Shown one piece after another: positions 11,616-21,852 of a stretch of 64,000 nucleotides of DNA. Location of the stretch: the NCBI GenBank assembly GCA_003415625.1, contig PYIU01000004.1, forward strand, positions 4,836,001 through 4,900,000. Direction: 5' to 3'. Position 1 is the stretch's first letter, and every line of letters starts with the position of its first letter. Source of the DNA: Aquanectria penicillioides (lineage: Eukaryota > Ascomycota > Sordariomycetes > Hypocreales > Nectriaceae). The notes under the pieces are model-generated. The model was not told the origin of the DNA and ran no database searches. It worked only from the letters and a program-made list of their open reading frames with translations. The position numbers and the translations under genes were made by a program.

Positions 11616-14600
11616 CTCCCTTTAAGCCTAATTAAGGGCTTGTCCTTAGGTGCTATTATAAGGCTATTTTAACCTTCTTTATATATATATTCCTTATATA
11701 ATTATAAAGTTATTCTTTTCTTATTGCTAAAGTAATTATTTACTTAAATAGAACTTCCTTACTGTAGCTAAAGGTATTGCTATAAGCTTTTATAGGCACT
11801 ATTTGCATTTATTTTAGTGTTTTTAGTATAGTACTTCCTTTAATTTTAGCCTTAATCTTAAAGTATTAATAAAAAAGTAATGCAATAGGTCTATTAATAG
11901 CTTTATAAATATATTAATAATATTTTTAGCAAAAGGGATATATTATAGTTTAACTATATTATTTTTAATAGCCTTTTTTATAAAGTAATACTATACTTAA
12001 ATATACTTTATATAGGCATAAAATTTAAAGTTATATATTAGCTTTATAGCGCTTTAATTATTTATAAAGATTACTATTAAAGCAATTAATAGGCTATTAA
12101 GTTCTTTTATAAAGCTCTTTATTTATATAATTTATAATACTGCCTCTATTAATATATAGTATTTAGCTTTTATTAAGAACTTTACTATAATCTTTTAATG
12201 CTTATTAAACTATATAATTAGGCCTTTATTTATAAAGAATATATATCTTTTAATTAATTATACTATCTTTAAGCAGCTAGTATAATTAAAGTTATAATAG
12301 CTATAAAGATTAAATAGATTGCTATATAACTCTTTCTTAAGGTAGTAATAATAAATAGAGTAATTAAGGCTTTCTTTAATGTATTGCAATATTTTTCTTA
12401 TAGCCTTAAGTTATTACTTGCTTAAACTATTTAAAAAGTATGCCTAAAGACTATATATAAAAGCTAGATTAAACTAGCTTTACTATAAAAGATAGTTAAT
12501 TTTTCCTATTATTAATATATATTCTTTATTAATAGCCTTTATATTAGGGATATTAATTGCCTTAATTAAATAGTAAATTTCTATTTCTATTAGTATATTT
12601 ATAGCTTTATAATTAAAGTATTTAAATTGCTTAAAAATACTTATTATATAGTCTCTCTATAATAGTATAAGCAATCTATTTTCTTTTGCTATAATAGCTA
12701 TACCTAAAAAGAGCTTAAGAAATCTAAGCAACTTTATTTTTACTTTTTATATAAGTTTATTAATAAAGGTATTTATATTCTTATTATTATTAATAACTAT
12801 AAGTATATTATCTATATATATAGCTATAATAATCTTCTTTATTTAATCTATATAAACTATAGTATTGCTCTATAGCCTCTTAAGGCCTAATTTATTAAAT
12901 ATCTTTTTTAGTTTCTTTTGCTATTATTAAGCACTTTACTTAAGGCTATATAGGGCTATAAGCAACTATATAATATACTTAATGCCTTATTTATAGCCTA
13001 CTTTTTTAGCTAAGTGTTTATACTTTAAATCCTTAAAGAACTTATTAAGTAAAGGGAAGGTTATAATATAAATATCTTCTTTTAGCTCTTTATTTAGGTA
13101 TACTATAATTATATTATTTTATAATAGCTTCTTTCTAATCTATATAGTATAAGTAAGCAGCATCCTTTAGAAGTTAGCTCTTATAGTTAAAAAGAAAGTC
13201 TCCTAATAATTAATGCCTTTCTTTTGCATAAAGCTATATACTATAAGTTAAGCTTTATATATAACTATTATACTATTTTTATCTCTTTTATATTAATTTA
13301 CTTACTTTACTATAAATAGTCTTTTGCCCTTTAGTAACTCCCTTTTTAAGATAAATTTAAATATGCCTTTATTAATAAAGGCATAAATCTCCTTAAAGAA
13401 TACCTCTCTTTAAAGGTTAGCATTTAGCCAATTAAAGGCATTATAGACTATAGCTAGATTAGCATTAGTATAAGCAGCTAGAATTTACTTCTTTATAGCT
13501 ATTATTAGTATTATAAGGTATCTCTTAAAGTTATTAAACACTCCCTTTAGCTATAATTAAATAATCTCTTTACCTTTTGCTATAGGCAGCAAAATAGGCT
13601 TATAAAATACTATATGCATTATTATAATAACTTTCTTTATCTTAGGGTTCTAAATCCTATATACTTTAATTCCTTAAAATTCTATAAGAATTCCTTTTTA
13701 ATTATAAGGCAGTATTTTCTTAAATCTATTGCATTTTTTCTATTTAATATAAATAAATGCCTTTAACCCTAAAATCTATAAATACTTAATGCTTAATATA
13801 TATTCCTTTTCTAAAATTAAATCTATAAAGTAAACCTTATAAAGGGTCTTTTAGTTTAGTAATCTTATTGCTATAATATTAGCAATATATATAATTGTAA
13901 GGATAATCTCTTCCTATAGCCTAAAAGGGATATTTATTGCTATTATTATACTTTTTGCCTTCTTTTAGATTGTATAATTTGCCTATTTAGTAAAGCTATT
14001 CTATTTATAGCTATATAGCAGTATAATAATTGCAAGAATCCCTATCTTTAAGAGGAGTTTATTAACCTTTCTATTAATAAATTTATAGCTACTATTAAAC
14101 TATATCTTTTAGGGCAGACTATAGGCTATAATAGTTCTAAATACTAAAAGATTTTTTTCTATTAAAATAGTAGTATTGCTTTTCTTTTTAAGTAAATTGC
14201 TATAAAAGTAATAGCTTTTATTATTAATTATAAGCTTAAAATACCTTTTTCTATTATATATATATAAACTTAGCTCTATAAGGTCTATATAAAGAAGGTT
14301 AAGTATATAGTCTACTCTCTTTTATAGTATTTTTAGTAAGAACTTTATACTTTTAGCAAGCTTATAGTCTTTATAAAGTGTATTAAGTAGTTTATAATTA
14401 TTAAGCCTACCTTTTATAACCTTAAAGGTATAGTTAAGGGCTTTTTAATCTATATAAGTAAGTCTTTAGTGCTATATCCTTACTTTAAACTGTTCTATCT
14501 ATATTAGTATTATCTTAAAAGTAAAGTAATAGCTTATTATGCTTTCTATTTCTTTAAGTAAAAACCCTTAATTAAGGATATTAAAAGTTATAAAGATCTT

Positions 14601-16603
14601 ACTATTACTATTAAAGATTTTATTTTTAATTATATAATTGCTAAAAAGATAGACTTTTTTATTAAAGATTATATTTAGTAAAAAATCTTTAATAAAAACT
14701 ATATCTTTAAGTATTATAATCCTTATTCTCTCTCCCTCTATAAATAGCATAACTACTACTATTTCTATAGCTATAGAATATATAGTGCCTTTGCCTATAA
14801 GAATTAGCATTATTTTATTAAGTTTATACTATTTATCTTCTTTAAACTATTTAAAGTTATTAATAGTATATATATTAGCTCTTAAGTCCTAAAGCTAGCA
14901 GTCTTTTCAATTAATAAAGCCTAATTCTATAGATATTAAAATAGTAATAAAGTTACTATTTCCTTTAGCCTTTAATATAGTATTATTATTAATATTAAGG
15001 GAACTATATAACTGCTATTTTAATAGACTAGAAATTATTACTACAGCTGCCTTTTCTATTAATAACCTTATAAAAGCATTACTAAAGAACTTCCTTACCT
15101 TTAAGCCTCTATAGTATATAAAAATAGCATTATTATTATTATTAAAGTTATTTTTAGCTTTCTTTATATTTTTAGCATTTTACTTACTTAATTCTATATA
15201 TAGGGCAGTTTTTTTAGTCTTTTTAGCAGTTTTATTACTATTATCTTTTTTCTTTAACCTTCTATTCTTACTGCCTTTACTCTCCTTCTATAGAGATAGG
15301 CAGTTCTTTATAATATAACCTTTTTAATTATAATTAAAGCATTTATCGCTTTTAAGATCTTTTTTATAGTTATCCTTTTTATTTAATTAGGCACTTATTT
15401 ATATGCCTTTTTTATTGCTAAAATCTTTACTTTTCTTTTAGGAAGTCTATAGACTTTTAGCTTTATTAATAAAGTCTTTTTGCATTTTATAAATAGATTA
15501 ATATTTCCCCTTTTGCTTATAGTTGCATTAAAGTGCATTCTATTTAAAAAAGACCTTTTTAATACTATCTATAAACCTTATCTTTTCCTAATACTTAAGG
15601 AGCTTATTGCTAGCTTTAATAATACTATTTATAATACAATAAAAGTTATTAATATAACTTTAAACCCCTTATAGTTTCTTTAGAGTTAAGGACTTTAATT
15701 TTTAGTAAAGGTTAGCTAAGCTTTACTAAAACCTTATATTATTATACCTTTTTATTAGCAGCTTAATAGCCTTTATATTAGTCTTTACTAAAAATAATAA
15801 TAGCTTTAATTTCTATAAAATTGCTATTTTTATAGCAGTAATTAAGTGCATTTCTTTTAAATATAAGATTTTAATCTCTTTATACTATTTAATAGCAATT
15901 ATAATATAGAAAAAATATCTCTTTTAGGCAGCTTAATTCTTTAATTCCTTAAGTATATTATTTCCTTTTATCTTAAAGTTAAGATTAATAAAATCCTTAA
16001 TTTTAATTAATTATAAATTTATAATTTTCTTTTTACTTAAGGTAGGCTTTACTAATATCTCTTTATTCTTTAAGAAACTAAATATCTTATCTAAAGCTCT
16101 TAAGGGCTCCCTTAAAGTATAGAAAAGTTAGCTTCCTTAATATTTAAAGCTTTTATCTTTATTATCTTTTACTTTAAATTTTAATTTATTTTTAGGCTAT
16201 ATTTTATACTTAATCTTTAATTTATTTTTAGTTTTTTAATTAAAGTGCTTCTATAGCTTTTATATTTACTATATTATCTCTATTATTTATTATATTATAA
16301 TACTTAAATTTAGCTAAATCTTCTATAGGTCTCTTTTAGTAAGCTTTATTAACCTTTTAAAAGAGGGTAAAAGATCCTTAAGATTATCTTCTCCCTTAAT
16401 AGAATCTTCTTTATTATTAGTCCATTTAATTGCTTTAATAGTAGGGACTGGCTTTAAGGCTAGCTTTAAAGCCATTACTTAAGTCTTAAGACCTTAATTA
16501 ATTAATATTGCAAGCGCTAACTTTAAAGGATAAACTTTAGGTTGGTTTAAACCTTTTAAATAGCTGCAATTTCTTCTTAAATTAAAGCTTTAGGCTTATA
16601 ATC
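11616..16603 (-). pseudogene. Copia gag-pol remnant
   Basis: Internal region of the copia element, read on the minus strand from gag (about 16.5 kb) to RNase H (about 11.7 kb). Visible landmarks are the CX2CX4HX4C zinc knuckle remnant (15300-15341) and the reverse transcriptase YVDD remnant (12807-12818) within a recognisable VYVD...IIIA.YVDD context. Base composition is strongly AT-rich and Gln and Trp codons have become stops, as RIP produces. No part can encode a working enzyme. Confidence 0.85.
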
Positions 16604-16862
16604 TATAAACAATATACAGGCATGCATAAGGACAGTTACAGCGGGCAACATGCGCAATAGGTCGGTCTAGATCAATTGGGATTTATAAGGAGCAGCTAGA
16701 TAGTGGTTGCAGAATGCAGTTACCTATTTACAGTGCAGGGATTCCCTTATAAGAATATGTGGCCTTAAGACCTAGGCCCATAAGGCCCCTGAGGTCGGCT
16801 TGTGGCCGGCCGCTATGTCTGTAGCGGCGACTACCTTCGCCCGGCCGCTATATCCGTTAACA
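16604..16862 (-). repeat. Copia 5' LTR (right copy)
   Basis: 259 bp, beginning TATAAACAATATACAGG (TG changed to TA at its first bases) and ending CGTTAACA. Its outer (right) part is GC-rich and nearly unmutated; its inner part is more mutated. This is the mirror image of the left copy. Confidence 0.9.
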
Positions 16863-17127
16863 TCTTGCATTTGGACTCTATTGAAGTCCTGGTGCAGCCC
16901 TATATGAAAAACCTTTATTTATGACTTTCTGCCCTATATTCTTTATTTCTTTTCTTTGAGGGATACCCCAAAGCTTCTGATCAGATGCTCTAACGCTCTT
17001 CCAAGTTGTTCGCAGCTGCTTGGAAAGGCTGACCGGCTGTCGCCGATCCAGCTTACCCTATACCTCTCTGGGTGGGGTGTGTGTTTTGGCCAGTGTCCCC
17101 ATCCACCAACAAAGTACCATTTCTCAT

Positions 17128-18105
17128 TCATGCAACATTCTCATAGTTCAAGCCAGCTTCCTCCCTAACTACACCATAAATGCTTGCGACATCGCCCTTT
17201 GATCCCGCATATTTCTGAACCATGGCCAGATGGGCATCGACAGTCTCCATATTTTGAAGTTTGGCATTTGCGGTCTTTGCCAAATCGAGTGCGTGCCGAG
17301 CATCCTTGCGTGCAAGATCCACTGCAAAAAGAGGAGACTCGCGTTTGAAATAGTCACCACTCAACATCCTTCCGCTGTATGCAACATACACACCAGGAAA
17401 CACAGTCTCCACAAACTGGTGTATCTGCTTGGTGCCTAGACCTGATTTTTCAGCAAGGACGTGAGCTTCAGACAATTGCTCAACCATGTTGAGCACAAAG
17501 CTGTTTCCGATGATTTTGAGAGTTGTTGCCTTGCCGTATGGTTCATCGCCCATGTCAATATTGGCTCTGCCAATCACTCCTGAAAAATACGGCTTGACTT
17601 CATCGACACTAGCCTGAGGGCCAGCTAAGACCCCAATAAGTAAGCCAGCATCTGCCATAGCAGGGGCACCAAAAACAGGCGCGGCCACAAACCTTGCCCC
17701 CATGTTCACAACCGCCTCTGCGATAGATTCGGTAGTTTCGGGATGAATAGTTGAACACTCGACTAACAGCTTCCCCTTGACGTTGGCCTTGAGCAATGAA
17801 GCATAGATATCTCGAACTGCGTCATCGTCAGAGACGCAAGAGAAAATGACATCTGCCCTGTGAGCTGCCTCTTCTAAAGATTCAGCCACTTCAACCCGTG
17901 CAGGGTATTTATCTCTCATGTCATTGGATCTCTGTACAGACCGGTTATAAACAAGAATAGGAGAGGTAAAAACCCCTTTTTCGATGATGTTCTTGCACAT
18001 GCCCTGAAAAAAAGTAAGTGTCTCGAATATTGTTGATAATAAAATTAGAAAAGAACATACACGCCCCATGTTGCCAAGGCCAATCCAAAGTAACGTGCTT
18101 GCCAT
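17128..18105 (-). CDS. Beta-hydroxyacid dehydrogenase, 3-hydroxyisobutyrate dehydrogenase type
   Basis: Two exons, 18105-18061 and 18003-17128, with a 57-bp intron, giving 306 residues. The N-terminus carries the Rossmann dinucleotide motif IGLGNMG (residues 8-14). AAPVFGAP (122-129) stands where the family has its substrate-binding DAPVSGG segment, and Lys178 in ATTLKIIGNSF is the likely catalytic lysine. The family oxidises 3-hydroxy acids with NAD(P)+, for example 3-hydroxyisobutyrate in valine breakdown; the changed substrate segment leaves the true substrate open. The start at 18105 puts the Rossmann strand at residue 5; an in-frame ATG at 18132 would add nine residues. A solo LTR ends about 16 bp past the stop. 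The upstream neighbour on the same strand is an acyl-CoA dehydrogenase. Confidence 0.88.
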   Translation of the reverse strand: MASTLLWIGLGNMGRVCSFLILLSTIFETLTFFQGMCKNIIEKGVFTSPILVYNRSVQRSNDMRDKYPARVEVAESLEEAAHRADVIFSCVSDDDAVRDIYASLLKANVKGKLLVECSTIHPETTESIAEAVVNMGARFVAAPVFGAPAMADAGLLIGVLAGPQASVDEVKPYFSGVIGRANIDMGDEPYGKATTLKIIGNSFVLNMVEQLSEAHVLAEKSGLGTKQIHQFVETVFPGVYVAYSGRMLSGDYFKRESPLFAVDLARKDARHALDLAKTANAKLQNMETVDAHLAMVQKYAGSKGDVASIYGVVREEAGLNYENVA

Positions 18106-18913
18106 TGCGTCTAGGAGTGAAATGGATACCACACTGACTTAACTTAGTTGTATGGAAGAGTTTGTGCTTTGAGTGATGAAGGGAACCTAAGCGGACGATA
18201 TAGGTTTTATAATCCTCCACCAGCTGGCCTTGGTGTCTAAAGCATTCTTACAGCTGACAAATTCAGACTGCCGTCAAACCATTGCGCGTCAATCACCTAC
18301 TTTAAAATACCGGCACACGTAGGCACGCACACCTTGTTAGGTGACGACGAATAGCACTATGATTTACTAATAAGTGGAGTGGCTTGAGCTCAGGCCTGAT
18401 CATCGGAAGCGCGTTACCGGAACCTATGTGTCCGAGCGGAGTATTCTACTTCTTATCTGATGATATTGATCATTAATGATCCTGACTTTAAGTTATGAGA
18501 TCTATGGCATTCATTAGGCCACGTCTACAAAATTGTAATATTGCTACAAGATACATGGCTCAGTGCACGTGAAGCCGAGTCTTGGGTGAATATATGACTT
18601 GAATTCCCAAATCCACGACATATTTGATGTGATCGCTATGGTTTGATTTAAGGCGCACAGTCCATGTCAGTGCAGAAACATGGTATCATCAATTCAGGGT
18701 CATGGGTTGGTAGGTGGGTGGGACCAATTCTCCACCGAGGCACCTCATTTCTCTCTGGTTGGTAAGCATCAAGGTCCACGGAGCGCCGTGGATAAACCAC
18801 AGAAATTTGTGCTCTAGGGTTAGTTTCGGAACAGTATTGGAAATATAATAACTACTGTGATTGATTGCCTTTCCATTTACAATTTACATCTATTGTGACA
18901 GAAGACGTATAAC
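18106..18913. other. Intergenic region
   Basis: About 800 bp between two minus-strand genes: the promoter of the hydroxyacid dehydrogenase and the 3' flank of the acyl-CoA dehydrogenase. I see no other gene or repeat. Confidence 0.5.
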
Positions 18914-20738
18914 CTAGAGCTTGCTCGTACCTGTTTTAACCTTCTTAGCTCGCAACTGTGTAGAGATATTAAGAGCTCGGCGTGTTGCAAGGTCAAGAAG
19001 AATTTCCTCGCTACCACCTGGGACAGAGATTGCCTTCAAATCTCTCCATATCCGTTCTACGCGTTCTCCACGACCGCCCCGAGTTAAGCCGATTCCGCCC
19101 ATGATTTGAATGGCCTCTCGAACGACGTGCTCTAGAACGAGACTGGAATGAGCCTTGAGTTGGGCTGTTGTGCCGGCCAAAAGGAACACTGCTTCTTCCG
19201 GAGAAAGTTGAGATAGCTGATAAATCAAGTTCTGCGCAAAGCATTAGTTATAATAAAGCACATGATCTAAGACCTAATCTTGCTCACCTCGACCCACGCT
19301 TGCAGTGCTTCGGTCTCTCGGCCCATATTGGCAATTTTCAGCCTAATTACAGCTGTGGTTATTGTTAGCGCTTTGAGCATCTTATGATATGAATGGTCAA
19401 AGACTTACGGTGATCGACAAGTTTCTTGCCAAAGGTTTCACGATTCATGGCGTGACTAGATCGCTTGTCAACTTGTGCGCAACCATTAGATCCAGGATAC
19501 AAACCCGATAGAATCCTCCAGACAAACTCTGGCACATCTAAGAGCCTGGATTCCAATGAATAGTCTCTGTATTTCGTTAGCCGTATCCCTCAAATGCAGC
19601 GGCTCGACATACCTCGTGGTTGAAGTTGGACATGACATACTTCAGTCCTTGCCCGCGCTCACCAATAACCATGTCAATTGAGACTTTGACATTGTCAAAT
19701 TCCACAAAAGCTGTGCCAGCACCTGTTGATCCAGACAGAGTAATGGGCTTGGTAGTAACTCCCTCCGTGCGAGGAACGACCAGTAGTGTAAAGGCCCCTG
19801 TCGCTTCTTTTACAAGAGTCACGAAATAATGTGAATACATGCCAGAAGTTATCCACTGAGAGATTGTCAACTTTCAATGCGGAGGCCGGGAGATTAGCGG
19901 AAGTCGTACCTTCTTCTCTCCATCCACTACAAAATGCGATCCGTCGTCTGACAGGGTCGCTTCTGTTTGCACGCCCTGGACATCCGAGCCAGCGCTGGGC
20001 TCTGTGATAGCTAGTGCTACTCGACGGCGGCCAGAGAGAATGTCTGGAACAACACTACGCAGAGGGACGTGAGTTTATAGTAGTTTATCATTTCAGAGAT
20101 GACTTACTTGTCTTTGATGTATTGCGAACCGTACTTTTGAAGGGGTGGCACCGCTAGAATCTGGAGGGGTCCGCTTAGCTGAGTATGGCACAGAGTATAG
20201 ATGATTGACGTACAAGTCCACCAAACAGCCCATTTTGGATACTTGTAAGCGTCAGCGTGATTTGAGAAGCTTCGGGCCTTTTTTACCCACCCTATTCCGC
20301 CGATTCGTCCGATTTCATCATGAACGATCATGTCGTGGAACCCATCCCACTCCTCAGGTGCAACATTGCCGATGATTGGATATTTCCCTCTCCATTCTGG
20401 TGGAATTGCGGCTCCAGCTCCCATGGGCATGATGAGACCGTCCTTTGCTGCCTTTTCATAGAGTGAATTCAGAGGCGACGGTGAAGCCTCCCATTTCAGC
20501 GTGTTTGGAATCAGGTTCTACCTATGTCAGTCTCAATCAACCTTGGGGGAGCCAGATCTCGATTCATAGTTGGGTAAGTAGTCACCTCGTCAACCCAGGA
20601 TCTCATTGCTGCCCGGAGGCGTCTGTGACTGTCATTGTAGTGTGGGCTGGGACATCCTCGAGCCCACGGGGGTTCCGCAAAGGGAACTGTGGAACCGAAT
20701 AGCCATTTGGCTTTGAGTTCATCCGAGAGCATCGACAT
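18914..20738 (-). CDS. Acyl-CoA dehydrogenase
   Basis: Ten exons on the minus strand: 20738-20586, 20517-20291, 20241-20214, 20160-20108, 20054-19910, 19855-19613, 19566-19505, 19455-19409, 19352-19288 and 19231-18914. All junctions are GT-AG with phase kept, giving 446 residues. The ACAD signature AITEPSAGSDV is followed by the WITSG flavin-contact segment, RETFGK, and IMGGIGLTRGG near the C-terminus. The enzyme would oxidise an acyl-CoA to the 2,3-enoyl-CoA with FAD. Where medium-chain enzymes have the catalytic Glu (YEGTSEI), this protein has VPGGSEEI, so the base must lie elsewhere or differ, as in isovaleryl-CoA-type enzymes. The third exon is only 28 nt and encodes the conserved GLFGGL segment. 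Exon calls rest on splice sites plus family continuity. Confidence 0.85.
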
Positions 20739-21418
20739 GACGAGATGTGTCGTCTTGGGAGGGAATTAATTCAAATACTGGGTATCGTCTCAAGTGGATA
20801 TGATGGACTGTAGATCAGCGGCTAAGCATATTTAGCGCATTTGACGAACGTCGCGCGAGTTATAAGAATCTCTTGACAGCGCCAATACTTCTTGTGTAAG
20901 TCCCCGATCCATCTGCCGAAAGTATGCGCCTCGGCAAAAAAGACCCGCGCCCGGGACAGCGGTACAGTGCAAAAATACCGAGGCACGTTAGCGGAGGAAC
21001 GGGAATGTTCTTTCTTAAATTCTCTAATTAAACCACGGCTCCGAACTATTCGCTGTCAAGCCGAGATTGACTGGTACAGGCAGATTTGCTTTAATAGCAC
21101 CTGAGCAATCGAAGTCCTTTGCCGTGCCGCAATTCCTCGCCCATCGTGTTGGCTTTCAAATTGCCGAGGATGTTCCGAGTGGAGCTCCATGATGCATGTA
21201 GCATAATGCAGCGGACAAACTCGATACGGATCGACAGCATTTACGAGCCATGGAATTCAATTAAAATTCTCCATACTCATTTCAAATCTTCGGCTCGATA
21301 TTAACCTTTTAAATTATGCGAAAAATGCGATAGCTGTGATAAAAGATTAACACCATCTCAAGCACACACCTCCCTCTTGGCGAGCTTATTTAGCTCTTAG
21401 CAATGTTTCCAATATCTA
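20739..21418. other. Intergenic region, promoter side of the acyl-CoA dehydrogenase gene
   Basis: About 680 bp without a supported gene. It ends at the TA dinucleotide (21417-21418) that is duplicated around the DNA transposon E. Confidence 0.5.
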
Positions 21419-21659
21419 GAGTGGGTCCCTACAACACTGGCATCCCCTAAAGTCCGCCATATCGTTAGCTTCACTTCCCATCTATATACCTAAATGAACT
21501 TGGCTATTTCTTAACCAATATTGCTTCAATTGACTAGCTATAACTGCCACTTATGATATATAGCCTCCCGTTCAGTTTATGCAATTTCCAGCGCTTTATC
21601 TTCCAAATTGGGGCTGTAAGCTTTCTTATAGTATATTACTGCAGCTGCAGCCTTATAAT

Positions 21660-21852
21660 TATAAGGGTTGGCTGATTAGGGTGACACAAAATAGGTCTTT
21701 AGGTGACTTGTGTATTATATATAAGCTTTAACTTGCCAAGCATTAGTCTATTGCTTAGCGATATGTCTTTTATCTAAGGTGTAGCGGTATACCTATATGG
21801 CTATGCTTAAAAGCCCCACCACCTATTAAGGTGAGTCCTCTATCTCTTTACA
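21660..21852 (-). repeat. Element C 3' LTR (left copy)
   Basis: 193 bp, starting TATAAGGGTTGGCTGATTAG and ending CTCTTTACA. It is clearly less mutated than its partner at 52025, keeping several CpA and CpG sites. Confidence 0.9.

Larger units (their letters stand above)
11357..16862 (-). mobile_element. Ty1/copia LTR retrotransposon, RIP-mutated
   Basis: Two 259-bp direct repeats bound a 5.5-kb element. The flanks TCTTA (11352-11356) and TCTTG (16863-16867) look like a 5-bp target duplication with one G-to-A change. Coding is on the minus strand: a purine tract lies just inside the left LTR (complement of 11616-11626), marking that LTR as 3'. The minus strand reads a gag zinc knuckle at 15300-15341 with the second Cys and the His both changed to Tyr, and a copia-type YVDD box, now YIDN, at 12807-12818. 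All frames are broken by TAA/TAG stops. It sits inside the older solo LTR. Confidence 0.9.
11230..17111 (+). mobile_element. Solo LTR of the B family, split by a copia insertion
   Basis: 11230-11356 and 16863-17111 join into a roughly 371-bp sequence matching, part by part, the 381-bp LTRs of element B at 31530 and 43554. It starts TGAGCTGGGGTCTAGGG and ends CCACCAACA, and is flanked by AAGTAC on both sides (11224-11229 and 17112-17117), a perfect target-site duplication. No internal retrotransposon sequence of that family is present, so it is a solo LTR left by LTR-LTR recombination. It is much less mutated than the LTRs of B (for example GATCAG kept at 16979-16984), which fits its being too short to attract strong RIP. 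Confidence 0.85.

Noticed and set aside
14568..15674. Two open frames of 64-80 codons in the copia element
   Set aside because: Chance gaps between RIP stops within a mutated gag-pol region; no motif in the predicted peptides.
16943..17202. Several 60-70 codon frames on both strands
   Set aside because: They lie inside the solo LTR and the 3' end of the hydroxyacid dehydrogenase gene; no coding features.
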